From Isoetes engelmannii (Eukaryota > Streptophyta > Lycopodiopsida > Isoetales > Isoetaceae), in contig JAANSK020141122.1 in assembly GCA_011763485.2 (NCBI GenBank), forward strand, positions 1 through 25,827: a stretch of DNA of 25,827 nucleotides. The letters run 5' to 3'. The stretch's first letter is position 1, and each line of letters begins with the position of its first letter. Both the position numbers and the translations under genes were made by a program. Under the pieces are notes generated by a model that was not told the origin of the DNA, did no database searches, and saw only the letters and a list, made by a program, of their open reading frames with translations. This document shows positions 9,480-19,267 of the stretch, in pieces.

Positions 9480-10764
9480 AACAGAGGCTCCCTTTGCACA
9501 ACAGCGCAGACACTCTCTCGGCTACCACCGGTCGTCGAGGCTGTTGTTGTTGCAAAAAGGGAGCCCCTGCTTCCTTCTATCATTGTTGTGGAAAGCGAGC
9601 CTCTGCTGTCCTTCCCCTATACATAGATGAAAAAGGCTCTCACTCCACTATCTTGTATACAACAACGTACAAAAAGGCCAACTATGGCCACATGTTAAGG
9701 CAACACCTTTTCAAGCATCAATAATATCAACTATCAACATCCTTATTCTAGAATTGGGCTCGCATGAAAACAACGAAAAGTCCTGATATCAAGTATAAGG
9801 TTCTAATAATCTTGTTGCATGGTTAACACCTCACATGCTCATATGGGTTCTTCTTGTATACAGGAACATCAACTTGATGCCATTCCTGACGTCAACATGA
9901 CAATAGCGGAATGGCATGTAAATTGCCATTCCTATTATGTGGAAACCAGTTGTTAACATTTAGCGCAGCTTCTAAGACTTTAGAATGTGGGTAAACGAGA
10001 TGGAATGTGAGGTATAAAAGCGCGTAACGTGAAGTAAAGAGTCGAAATATGAGGTTAATCCTTGGAATCTATGGTAAACTAATGGTAAATTGCCAGAATA
10101 GCATCGCAGTAGAACATGGCAAAAAGCATCGATCTATTGCACATATCCTGAAGGAAATTCACCACGTGGCCAAGCACGAGTAGACATCAAGGTTCAATGT
10201 CGACAAACTAGGTTTCATGTGTGTGATATAGTTATGTTAAGATGATTCTTTAGCATGTTTTGATTAAACGGAAGCTTATTGAAACAAGTAAGGACCCCAC
10301 TTCTCTTAACATATGTGTGCCAAAGTCGCCACAAGAATAAGAATGCAATGCTAGATCTATGAATACATAGATACGTGGCTTTCCAACATGATCAATTAGG
10401 TGTGCATTTTTAATAACTTATAATTGTCTAAAAGTATGCTTGTCATACGAGGACCACATGTCTCATGTGAAAATAATATATTATAAGCTATTGTTTGCAA
10501 CATTATAGTAGGTGCAATGGACAATAATGCAATTTCTATCTAAGAATATTCCAAACACTAACATGTTCATATAGGACAATTAAATCTACCACATAGACAA
10601 TGATTTCAAGAGAAATCAATGGAATGCATATTCCTTATAATGGGAGGGGGTCATGGTTGTACAGTAGTCTACTCCATTGACAATAATGCAATTTCCTACT
10701 TGAAGAAGATGTTGTTTTATAAAGAATAACATGTATAACACAGTTGAAGTCCCACGATATTGCA
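9480..10764. other. Intergenic stretch
   Basis: No gene is supported. A GC-richer patch at 9480-9620 follows the duplicated PILS segment; it contains GTTGTTGTTGC-like low-complexity words and repeated GGGAGCCCCTGC/GCGAGCCTCTGC-type sequence. The remainder is AT-rich and featureless. Confidence 0.45.
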
Positions 10765-10930
10765 CTTTGGTGCATGATCTAGTGGTAGGACATTAAACTA
10801 TCACACCAAGATCACTAGTTCAAGATTGACTATATGTAATTCACTACCAAATGGAGATAGTCTAGATTCTTTTGAGATTCATTCAGTTTATACTTGGCTT
10901 GGTGTTGCATGATCAATAAAATCAGGCAAA
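10765..10930 (+). mobile_element. tRNA-derived SINE-like unit
   Basis: A Pol III A-box-like sequence (TGATCTAGTGGTAGG, 10775-10789) is followed about 43 bp later by a B-box-like AGTTCAAGATT (10817-10827), the spacing of a tRNA-type internal promoter. The intervening bases do not fold into a clean modern tRNA, and the B box deviates from consensus, so a decayed SINE is more likely than a tRNA gene. A related TTGATGTTGTGTGACGAATA block follows near 10967. Confidence 0.45.
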
Positions 10931-11717
10931 AATTGCGTATTTCTAGAAAATGACACGATATCAACTTGATGTTGTGTGACGAATAAAACCAAACAGAACT
11001 TATGTCTTTCCAAAATAAATATCACAATGTTTTAGAAAAATCAATGGACATGCTCATTCATAGGTGATGAGGAAATCATGGTCGTGCAGATGGTAGATTT
11101 AACAATATCTAGTGAAATAAAGGAATAAACATTTCATAGGTTAGGTGATGGAGGTCGTACAAATGGTAGATTTGAATCAAATAAAGGCGTGCAATACAAT
11201 AGAATAGAATAGAATAGAATAACATTTTATCCTATATCACCGCGCATGTTTTGGTTTTTGACGTTTAATATGTGATAACGATTGTCAAATATATGTGAAG
11301 AAAATGGAGGAGCGTTCTTGCGGACTTGATTAGAATGACAACTCGCCTTGACGAACCGACAGAATCAGGTTACCTTTTCTTGACATCATAGAATTGAATG
11401 GGGTAAGTCACTGTTGGTGACCCGCGACTTGAGAATTCGCTACACTCCGGGATTCTTTAGGTCATGGGGGCAACAAGAATGGCGTCCGGCAACCATGGTT
11501 CGAGAATAGGGATTTGGCCCCGAAAAATCCGGCCATTCTTAAGAAAATTCAGATTAGATAAAAAACTTACTGGCAATTTTTCGGCTTCATAAAATTCGAA
11601 AATTCAATATCACATGTGGGGCTGCATTTTTCCCAGTTCCGTGGGCCACTAAATTCAAGCCCTGCCGGCAACCCGTGGGCCGTGTATGGAAATGGGACTA
11701 AGTGCACGTGCACCTAC
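10931..11717. other. Intergenic stretch with (AATAG)n microsatellite
   Basis: A pure AATAG microsatellite lies at about 11198-11221. Diverged short repeats (CATGGTCGTGCAG and GGAGGTCGTACA followed by AATGGTAGATTT) occur around 11080-11175. No gene is supported. The right end approaches the PILS promoter. Confidence 0.6.
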
Positions 11718-11949
11718 GTATAGTAAACTTGGCGCGTAGCTAATACCACCTGCTTCTATGGGTTTAGGGACCCAGTATCATCTTATCATCTATCTATATT
11801 TATTTATTTATTTATTTATTTTAAGAACTTTTTTTATCAACAAAAAAATTAACTGTCTTTCTGAACAAGCCCCGCTGCTAACAGACGAATATATTCTTGT
11901 TCCATCTTTTTGCCTAATGCATTCTTCCCTCCAAGCTTGCAATCTGGCC
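11718..11949 (+). promoter_or_regulatory. PILS 5' region, source or copy of the upstream duplicate
   Basis: Sequence just upstream of the PILS start is shared with 9224-9437. Relative to that copy it contains an extra TATT/TTTA microsatellite (about 11799-11820). The open frame extends upstream to 11758, but its translation there is low-complexity (YLYLFIYLF) and arises from the microsatellite, so this is treated as 5' UTR/promoter rather than coding. Confidence 0.55.
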
Positions 11950-13296
11950 ATGGCTATGGCTTCCATTTTTCAATCCCTTGCCGCCGTGCATACAGAACAA
12001 AACATTTTGGGACCAATTGCACCGGTGCTCAAAATCCTTTCCATGTGCGCAGTCGGATCAATTCTGGCGCATCCAAAAATCAGAGTAATGAATCACGACG
12101 CTTGTAAGATTCTTAGCAAATTAGTATTTGCCCTGTTTCTTCCATGCCTTATATTCACAGAGCTTGGAAAATCTGTGACGTTAAAGGAAATGGCGGAATG
12201 GTGGTTTGTACCTGTAAATGTTCTGCTTAGCAATGCAATAGGTTGTTTCTTCGGCTGGATTGTGGCTCTAATATGCAGGCCGCCGCCTCAGTTTCGCAGG
12301 CTTACGATTGTGTTAACAGGGATAGGAAATACTGGAAATATTCCTCTCGCTATGGTTGCATCGATCTGCCATGGCTGGAACCCTTTTGGAGATAACTGCA
12401 ACCAGAATGGGGTTGCATATATTTCTTTTGGACAGTGGGTTGCAGTTATTATAGTTTATGTTTTTGTGTATCATATGCTAGAACCTCCAAGAGAATTCTA
12501 TGAATTGGTATCAGAAGATGGAATCATAGAAGAAACAGAGGAATCTAGTTCTTACATGAATCTGCCCCCATTGTTGGAGGCAGAATGGCCTGGGGTAAAA
12601 GATGCACAGACAGAACATACAAAAACTCCTTTTCTGTTTAGAATATTCAGGCAAGCATCATTTATGGATTCTTTTAGATCTGAGTCAGAAAATTCTTTTA
12701 GATCTGAGTCAGAAAATGAGAAGATAGGATGTATGGCAGCACCAAGAGTGGTAAGGAAAATAAGGATAATAGCAGAGAGGACACCTGTGCATCATATATT
12801 CCAGCCTCCAACTGTGGCATCACTGCTGGCAATTATTTTAGGTTCAATATCTACAACAAGGTCTATGCTGTTTACAGAGGATGCACCATTTGGTTTTGTG
12901 ATGGACAGTCTGACAATACTTGGAGATGCAATGGTGCCATGCATTATGCTTGTGCTAGGAGGAATGCTTGCAGAAGGGCCTGCTGCTTCAGAGCTTGGGC
13001 TGAGAACTACAATTGGAATATGTGTTACAAGGTTGGTTATTTTGCCTCTGGTAGGATTTGGTGTGGTGGCTGCTGCAGCCAAGCTTGGATTTTTAATTGA
13101 AGGAGGTGGCATGTATCGTTTTGTTCTCTTGCTTCAACACAGTATGCCTAGTTCTATATTATCAGGTGCTATGACCAGTTTGCGTGGCTATGGCGAAAAA
13201 GAAGCTTCCTCTGTTTTGTTCTGGCAACATATTTTTGCTGTTGCAACCATAGCTGCCTATGCCACCATTTACTTTAAGGTAGTTTTTTGGATCTAA
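11950..13296 (+). CDS. PIN-LIKES (PILS) auxin transport facilitator, PILS2/6-like (448 aa)
   Basis: PILS proteins sit in the endoplasmic reticulum membrane and control intracellular auxin availability. The product has the family layout: about five N-terminal membrane segments, a hydrophilic loop at roughly residues 185-270, and about five C-terminal segments. Diagnostic motifs include LVFALFLPCLIFTELG, GNTGNIPLAMV, NPFGDNCN, YISFGQWVAVIIVYVFVYHM, DSLTILGDAMVPCIMLVLGG and VLLLQHSMPSSILSGAM. I choose the ATG at 11950 (GCCATGG context; a second ATG follows at 11956). The longer frame from 11758 reads through a microsatellite, and this ATG is also conserved in the duplicate upstream. The length is normal. 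The gene has no introns in this window; I cannot tell whether this is ancestral for the clade or marks a retrocopy. The loop holds a perfect 24-bp tandem duplication. Confidence 0.93.
   Translation: MAMASIFQSLAAVHTEQNILGPIAPVLKILSMCAVGSILAHPKIRVMNHDACKILSKLVFALFLPCLIFTELGKSVTLKEMAEWWFVPVNVLLSNAIGCFFGWIVALICRPPPQFRRLTIVLTGIGNTGNIPLAMVASICHGWNPFGDNCNQNGVAYISFGQWVAVIIVYVFVYHMLEPPREFYELVSEDGIIEETEESSSYMNLPPLLEAEWPGVKDAQTEHTKTPFLFRIFRQASFMDSFRSESENSFRSESENEKIGCMAAPRVVRKIRIIAERTPVHHIFQPPTVASLLAIILGSISTTRSMLFTEDAPFGFVMDSLTILGDAMVPCIMLVLGGMLAEGPAASELGLRTTIGICVTRLVILPLVGFGVVAAAAKLGFLIEGGGMYRFVLLLQHSMPSSILSGAMTSLRGYGEKEASSVLFWQHIFAVATIAAYATIYFKVVFWI
12670..12717 (+). repeat. 24-bp perfect tandem duplication in PILS loop
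   Basis: TCTTTTAGATCTGAGTCAGA plus AAAT is repeated exactly twice (12670-12693, 12694-12717) and keeps the frame, doubling the peptide SFRSESEN in the hydrophilic central loop. Perfect identity indicates a recent event. Confidence 0.95.
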
Positions 13297-13509
13297 AAGA
13301 GAACCACAAGTAAATCTATGTTGACAATTAGCAAGAAGAGGATCTTCTAAGGCCATATCCACTTCATCACACCACCAAAATTATATTAGAAAAAGTTTGA
13401 TCCCATAAAAGGCTGGCCCCCCAATGTTATTCTTCTTGGAGTTCTCTACCTTGTGGAAACCTGTACTATATTATTGATATCTTTCTAATCTAACATATTA
13501 TCCCTTTCC
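13297..13509. other. PILS 3' flank
   Basis: AT-rich 3' UTR-like sequence between the PILS stop and the poly-T tract that marks the LINE 3' end. No canonical AATAAA was seen. Confidence 0.4.
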
Positions 13510-13542
13510 TTTTTTTTTTAAAGAAAGGGGACTTTTAATTAC

Positions 13543-14238
13543 TCAATATAAAGTATTACAAAATTGGTTGAGGAACAATTCATCAACATGAGTTAAAGGA
13601 AACTTAACCTCATAAATAACAATTGTTTGATATACAACCATCAACAGGAAACCTAACTGTCCAAATGAAACCTGATCAGCTATGAAGATAACTAAGAAGA
13701 AGACTGCAACACTAAGTAAGCCGATATTACTCCTCACAATTTTACTTTGTAAGCCTTTGGAGTCACCATTGTAGGCCGAGAATATCAAAATTTGTTGGAC
13801 TATATATAGCAGTAGGAGAGATCCAACACCACTCATGATATAACATGCCACAGAATCGAAAGCTGCATCAGCAATTTCCATAAAGCAACCTTCTACAAAA
13901 CCTGATGTCCCTTCAGAAGTCTTCATCTTGAAACCATATGCAATCATCAGTAATGCTCCCATCAACATAATCATGAGTAGGCCAAGGAGTTGTTTCCAAG
14001 CAATGTCATCCCATCTTCTAAGGGCAATGATAAGAAAAAAGGAAACGAAAGTCAATCTCGGACATAGCACTAATCCCCTCAGACACAAAACTACCAAGGA
14101 GATAATGATAGATGTTTCTAAAGGCAAGGAACTGATCAATAGACATGAAAGAGCTGAAGGAGAATAGCAGAACATCCAAAATCCAGGCCTGATAACCATC
14201 CAGAAGAATGTTTTTGAACCTAGCACTAATAGGACCAA
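13543..14238 (-). CDS. Multi-pass membrane protein-like ORF inside the LINE 3' region
   Basis: This 231-codon frame is strongly hydrophobic, with at least four to five predicted membrane segments, for example LLGLLMIMLMGALLMIAYGF, GSLLLLYIVQQILIF, IGLLSVAVFFLVIFIADQVS and LGFLLMVVYQTIVIYEV. These are separated by short polar loops such as KMKTSEGTSGFVEG. It ends 24 bases before the LINE terminal sequence, so it lies within the retrotransposed unit. Upstream minus-strand frames (about 14018-14561) read like its disrupted N-terminal part (SQRSKKKVGFDRKWL, HPEIEYISDSEAWARLN). I recognise no family. It may be an extra ORF of this LINE lineage, a captured host gene, or a 3' transduction. Confidence 0.5.
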   Translation of the reverse strand: MVLLVLGSKTFFWMVIRPGFWMFCYSPSALSCLLISSLPLETSIIISLVVLCLRGLVLCPRLTFVSFFLIIALRRWDDIAWKQLLGLLMIMLMGALLMIAYGFKMKTSEGTSGFVEGCFMEIADAAFDSVACYIMSGVGSLLLLYIVQQILIFSAYNGDSKGLQSKIVRSNIGLLSVAVFFLVIFIADQVSFGQLGFLLMVVYQTIVIYEVKFPLTHVDELFLNQFCNTLY

Positions 14239-14561
14239 GATTTCTGGGAGGAAAATGCAGTCCCATGCTGTTCAGTCTGGCCCAAGCTTCAGAATCAGAA
14301 ATGTACTCAATTTCAGGGTGACCACTAATCATTTCTGCTAAAAGATTCAATAAATCTGTAATCAACAAAGTCATTAGCCGAGAGGTTGACAAGGTTACAC
14401 CTGAAGTAAGAAGAAGATCCAACAAATTGACCAAAAGCAAGCCATTTTCTATCAAAACCAACTTTCTTTTTAGATCTTTGAGACATAGCAGCAATAGACG
14501 GTTCAACAGAAAAAAGCAACTTCAAACTTGTGATGCCCATGTTTCTCCTTCCAATTGGCAA
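14018..14561 (-). pseudogene. Disrupted N-terminal part of the LINE-associated membrane ORF
   Basis: Two overlapping minus frames (14325-14561 and 14018-14506) carry plausible non-repetitive protein sequence between zf-RVT and the membrane ORF, including KKKVGFDRKWLAFGQFVGSS and FPPRNLGPISARFKNILLDG, then GYQAWILDVLLFSFSSFMSI. Switching frames about twice would join it to the hydrophobic ORF. The last switch falls near a poly-T/A run at about 14034-14042, a common site of frameshift decay. The function is unknown. Confidence 0.4.
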
Positions 14562-14704
14562 CGCATTTCTGTATCTCCAAACACTTCACAAGGCAATTTG
14601 CTTCAAGGAATTAACAAAGGTATTCGTCCCTCCCAGACAATTAACAATAGAGTTTTGGAAAAAATCTTGTAACCCTTAGAAGTTGACAAGTGAAATAACC
14701 ACTC

Positions 14705-15523
14705 TCAGAAAGGAGCAATCCTTGGGCAGGAAAAAATATGGCTGACAGATTCAGAGGTATTCTTGCACATGTCACAAGTACCATCAAAATCAGGGTCAAT
14801 ACCCTGAAGTCTCTTTTTCAAGTAACATTTGGAAGGAATAGCCAAATGAAGAGAAGGCCAAGCCATGAGTTGAATTTTAGGCTGACAGTAAGTCTTCCAA
14901 CAATTCTTCAGCATCTTCATAAAGACATTAGGGGCAACTGTCAGATTTCTCCTCAGCAATAAGACTATAGACTTTAGGATTAAAGTTAAGTCTATCAGTA
15001 CTAGATAAGAGACCAAGAGCCTTTATGTTAACCCAACTTCTCCAACTATCCCTATCCCAAAGGTAAGAGACAATCGAGATTCCAGCATTATCCCACTTCT
15101 TGTAGGTCTTAGGATGCTCCTCTGCCAGAGAAGAGAACCGATTCTTCGCAAAGATAGGGGACCAGAAGATAGAGAAGCCACCACAATCAGTAGAAAGGGG
15201 AGGTGATCATAAACCTCTGCCGCAGTATTCCATGCACAGAAAAGTTTCCTCATTAAATTTGAAGTATTATTACCAGCCTTGAAAGGGTAGAACACAGAAT
15301 CTGGCAAGGAATGTTGGCAGTTTGATCTGTTAAATGGTTTGAATTTCTTCAGCCAATATCTGATGAAATCCATAGCAGGAGACTTGTTAACAAGAATTGC
15401 TTTCCAGATAAACTTAACAACCAGGGTCTGAGCTTGTTTAAATAAGGACTTGCAGCCCAGACCACCTTGATCTTTGTCATGAGTCAGTTCCTTTTCCACT
15501 GAAGACAATGCAAACCACCCCAT
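14705..15523 (-). pseudogene. LINE post-RT region with zinc-binding (zf-RVT) domain
   Basis: Two frames (15023-15523 and 14705-15016) continue the LINE polyprotein after RT. The first contains KDQGGLGCKSLFKQAQTLV. The second contains the zf-RVT-type cysteine/histidine cluster CDMCKNTSESVSHIFSCP, with CxxC and a downstream H/C pair. A frameshift or stop separates them near 15020. No RNase H domain was noticed. Confidence 0.8.
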
Positions 15524-16540
15524 ATAAAATCCCTAACACATTTCTCAATCAGAGTATAAGTCTTCTTATCAGCAATGAGAACTGAGGAAAAGTAGACATG
15601 CATGCTTGCTAGAATAGAATTGGCCACAATAATTCTACCTGCTCTAGACAGATTCTTGCTTATACCACTAACCTTTTTCTTAATTCTATTAAAGATTCCC
15701 TCCCAAGCACCCTTGATATTACTGTTGATGGAGATTGGCAGACTAAGCAAAGTGATGCATTCATCTGGCCTCACAATCCTAATGCCTCTGGTATTAATAG
15801 AAGGGTCAGGATCATTCCACATAATAGAACACTTCTCCATATTAAGCGTAACACCAGAAGCAATGCCAAAAAGATTGATGCAGTCAAAGAAGTTATTCAT
15901 GACAGAATTTTCAGCCTTTAACAAGATAAAGGTGTCATCAGCATATTGGAGGACAGATAAGTACTTTGTAGAACTAGGCATTTGCAAGCCAGTGATGAGA
16001 TTAGCAGACTGGAGGCAAAAGATAAGTCTAGCAAGAATCTCTGCAACTGTTAAGAACAGGTACGGTGCCAGGGGGCAGCCTTGTCTAACACCTTTGTGAA
16101 TGGAGAAGAACTCAGTTGGACACCCATTAATGTTAAGGGCAGAATAGGCATTGTAGTTCAAACCCATAATTCTCTGGATGAGAAGGGGGTGGTTACCAAT
16201 ACAGTCAATGGCATGCTCCATAAAGTTCCAGTTAATAGAGCCATAGGCTCTCCTAAAATCCAACTTCAAGAGCAGACAGTTTTGATTTGACAATTTACTC
16301 CAATGCAAAGCCTCATTTGCTGCCACATAATTGTCCAGAATGAATCTCTTTGGTAGAAATGCAGACTGGCAATTAGAGATAGCGTCCTGCAAGTGCTTTT
16401 TAATTCTATCTGCAATAATCTTGGCCACAATTTTATATGTTGTGTTGGTAAGAGAAATAGGCTTGAAATCATTTAGAGAACTTGGATTGCACTTCTTAGG
16501 GATGAGAGAAATCATACTGGAGAATAAGCAGGAGAGAACT
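15484..16540 (-). pseudogene. LINE reverse transcriptase core
   Basis: The RT signature blocks are in order: LIPKKCNPSSLNDFKPISLT, LLKLDFRRAYGSINW, GVRQGCPLAPYLF and the catalytic box YADDT (15931-15945), followed by the thumb region FNRIKKKVSGISKNLSRAGR and FIWGG. This order is characteristic of plant L1-clade LINE RT. A frameshift around 15510 moves the continuation (KDQGGLGCKSL) into the next frame. Confidence 0.9.
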
Positions 16541-17597
16541 CCATGAAGAACCAAAATCCTTTAACAAACGTGCAGAGATCAAACTTCATAATATCCCAAA
16601 ATGCGATAAAGAATTCTGATGGAAATCCATCAGGACCAGGGGCTTTACCATGTTTCATTTTGGCAATGGTTCTATAGATTTCACTCTTTGTAGGACAGGT
16701 GAGAACCTCATCACTCATAGTTTGAGAATGTTGGATAGTACTAAAAATCTGGAACTGAGCATCTATCGTTTCTTCCTGTTCCTGATTTTCAGAGAACATA
16801 TCCTTGTAATTTTGGAAGAAATGGTCTCTAATAGTGGCATCATCAGTAATAATGTTGCCATTATTGTCAGAGACCTGAGAAATGGAGTTGTTGATAATTC
16901 TCTGCTTACCCTTCTTAAAAAAAAAAAAAGCAGAAGAAGGATTGTCCAGATCTTTAGCATATATAATTTTGGCCTTCAATGCCATACCTCTAGCATAATA
17001 TTCCTCCATACTTCTAATTTGAATTTCAAGTCTACTCTCCTCCTCATGCAGATTGATATTAGTAGGGTCATCCATCATAAGTTGCCTAACTATTTGGATT
17101 TGTTCAAATAATTCAAGCCTAGCCTGATCTCTTACTCTTTTTCCATGAAGACTCCACTTCTTGATCCAACCTTTAACCTTTTTCAGCTTGTTATAGAACA
17201 GAGCCATGGACTGGTGGGTGGGAATTTTGGGCTGAGTAGAATAATACTCCCTAAACTCTTTACAGAAACTTGCATTGGATAGAAGAGAGGTATTGAACTT
17301 GAAGGAGGTTTCGGAGTGTAATATTTGAAGACTAAGCTGTTTAAATTCCATGAGAATAGGTTCATGATCTGTGAGAGTGGCTCCCTCATCTCCAGTCACA
17401 ATGCAATTATCACGCATATCTGAAGAATTGTTAGAGATGTAGACTCTATCCAAGTTGCAGTAGGTCCTATCTTCCCCTTTTCTCTTGTTTGACCAAGAAA
17501 ACTTAAGGTTAGAACAAGGGACATAATAAAACATGGATTGAGAGAAAATCATCTTAAAATCTATGAAGCAACAATACAGGTCCGTCGTGCATTGTGG
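16512..17597 (-). pseudogene. LINE endonuclease C-terminus and RT N-terminal region
   Basis: The ORF carries the last quarter of an APE-type endonuclease: a GDFN-like FIDFKMIF, then LKFSWSNKRKGEDR, NLDRVY and the catalytic-type TDHEPI. A long helical linker follows (ARGMALKAKIIYAKDLDNPS), then the start of the RT domain with KMKHGKAPGPDGFPSEFF. An internal methionine at 17552 is only the first ATG left after truncation. It ends by frameshift near 16540, where RT continues in another frame. It cannot make an intact protein. Confidence 0.85.
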
Positions 17598-17600
17598 CTA

Positions 17601-18293
17601 GCTTCCATAGGAATTCTGAGATTGAAAATATGGTATACTGTGGAGTGGGCAGGGCGAAAACCCGCCTAGCCAACTGCATGTACTCCAGCTTCCTCATCTC
17701 ACTGCCTTAGCTTCATCTTCACTATTCCTGCTGAAAGCTTTGCGAATATTGGGCTCGCCATGATCATGCATTAGTTTGCCGGGTCATCCCTACTACATGT
17801 CTTATGAATGGGACATAGATAGGTTCTATACATATAAATGCAAAATTCTAGACGTATAAAGTAAAAAAATACGTATTTTGAAGTTAAAAATGTATTTCCT
17901 GTATTTTTCTCTTGCCGGCGAAAAGCAAAATTTTTAGATTTCGCGTGAGCAAAAAAACCTTTTTACTTTTCACGTAAGCGAAACGACCGTTTCCCTTATG
18001 CAAAAAGTTTTTCACGTAAGCGAAACTAAGGGTTCGTTTACACGAAATTCAAAAAATAAAAATAAAAACAAAAAATAAATTTACGCGTAAAGCGAACTGT
18101 ATTTTGCTTACGCAAGAAAAAAAAATCCCTTAAATTTTGCGTAAGTGAAATGTCGGAATTTCCTTTTTTTTTTTTTTTTTTTTGCCGTATCTTTGAGGTA
18201 TTATACTTTGAAAAAGTGCTATAGCATTCAAAAAATATGTATTGAGTATAAAATGTATGTAGGATAACCTATCCGAGGATGGGAGTGACCTTG
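17601..18293. repeat. AT-rich spacer with CGTAAGCGAAA motif cluster and poly-T
   Basis: No gene is seen. TTTTCACGTAAGCGAAAC occurs at 17967 and 18009 (42 bp apart), with related TTTTGCGTAAGTGAAA at 18135, an inverted TTTTGCTTACGCAAG at 18102 and weaker variants at 17939 and 18023. A poly-T run of about 23 follows at 18160. The motif cluster resembles the reiterated subterminal motifs of DNA transposons. Confidence 0.6.
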
Positions 18294-19016
18294 CTAACCA
18301 TCCACTCCAGGGGAGGCCCTCTCTAATGTCCTGTTAATTATCAATGTCAAAGGCTCTAGCGTAGCTGGTCCACCCCACTTCAATAACTCAACTTGAAGTC
18401 CCTGCAAGTCTTTCGCTTTACCATTAGCCAGATGCCTAAGACCCTGCTGGATATCCTGCTCTGTGATGTGTAGCATTCCTCCTATCTAATGTGGTACCCC
18501 AGCAGCTAGTCCTGGGGGGTCATACAACTCCTCCAGGTGGTGTCTCCACTAGTCTATTGTGATATTGCTTGGTGGCTGGTGCCTCCTATATAACACACAC
18601 CCTATGCCAGAAGGCTTTGGGCTCAGTCAACAGCAAATCAAACATGCGCTGCTGATTTTCCGCGATGTACCTATGCTTTTTGAATTTCAAGAATGCTCCA
18701 TAATCCCGAATGCCTGCTGCCTCAATTGTGGGTCTGAGATGAGGAGCAGCAGGCTCTTTAGAGCCTTGCAATCAGCGTCAAACCAGGAATTGTGCAGCAA
18801 TTGTGTTGCATCCCTTCGCAGGGGATCCCTCGCTGCAAAGCATGCACTAGCTGCTGCAAGTAAGGCATTTACCAACCACTTACACTTATCATGCAATGTG
18901 TAAAGGGCATCCATCCCCTGCAGCTCGCGCTCAAGCACAGATGCATATTGTGCTTGCTTGTGGTAGTCCAGAGCGTATCTCAGCCCCGAGGGGTTCCTAT
19001 CTTGTGGCTTTACCAC
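18294..19016 (-). pseudogene. Degenerate fragment of a second non-LTR retrotransposon
   Basis: Minus-strand frames 18687-19016, 18586-18771 and 18294-18476 read in order like the linker between endonuclease and RT plus the first RT block. The fragments are LLHNSWFDADCKALKSLL, then GAFLKFKKHRYIAENQQRMF with EPKAFW, then EQDIQQGLRHLANGKAKDLQ and VELLKWGG. NGKAxDxxG followed by an E-LLKWG block is a recognisable RT-1 signature. Frameshifts separate all the pieces, and no catalytic YADD region remains. Composition and motifs differ from the neighbouring LINE, so it is probably another lineage. Confidence 0.75.
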
Positions 19017-19239
19017 TCAGTGCTCCCAAGTGACATAAAGTGGGTGTGATCTGACAAAGCCTCCTCATCTCCTGTGTGTGTGTGTGTTGATCATGAAGTC
19101 TTTAATTGTATCAAAAGGCAGAAATTCTACCACCACCCAGAAAAATTATAAGGCAGAAATTCTACCACCACTCAGAAGCAGCCTGCCCTTGAATTTGGCT
19201 CAGCTCTTGAATCCCACCCTGAAGCAAGGTTCTTGTGGA
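19017..19239. other. Short spacer with (TG)n microsatellite
   Basis: A TG dinucleotide run lies at about 19072-19088. AAGGCAGAAATTCTACCACCA is present twice (about 19114 and 19150). No gene. Confidence 0.6.
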
Positions 19240-19267
19240 AATTTAAAGGTTTAGTGTATTACGTCCA

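Larger units (their letters stand above)
13510..17600 (-). mobile_element. L1-type non-LTR retrotransposon, 5' truncated, frameshifted
   Basis: On the minus strand the order is endonuclease C-terminus, reverse transcriptase, RT-associated zinc-binding domain, a membrane-protein-like ORF, then a 3' end reading CCCCTTTCTTT followed by A10 (poly-T at 13510-13519 on the plus strand), typical of LINE target-primed insertion. The 5' end breaks inside the endonuclease near 17597, where an in-frame stop and loss of similarity occur; 5' truncation is usual for LINEs. At least three frameshifts interrupt the main ORF. Target-site duplications were not identified by eye. The element lies tail-to-tail with the PILS gene. 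Confidence 0.88.

Noticed and set aside
10768-10835. Functional tRNA gene
   Set aside because: A and B boxes are spaced correctly, but no acceptor stem or proper anticodon arm could be formed; a SINE remnant is likelier.
11758-11949. N-terminal extension of the PILS ORF
   Set aside because: Translated from a TTTA microsatellite and absent from the family; the duplicated upstream copy supports the downstream ATG.
17939-18150. CRISPR-like array
   Set aside because: Repeats are irregularly spaced, of both orientations, in a plant genome; no regular spacers.
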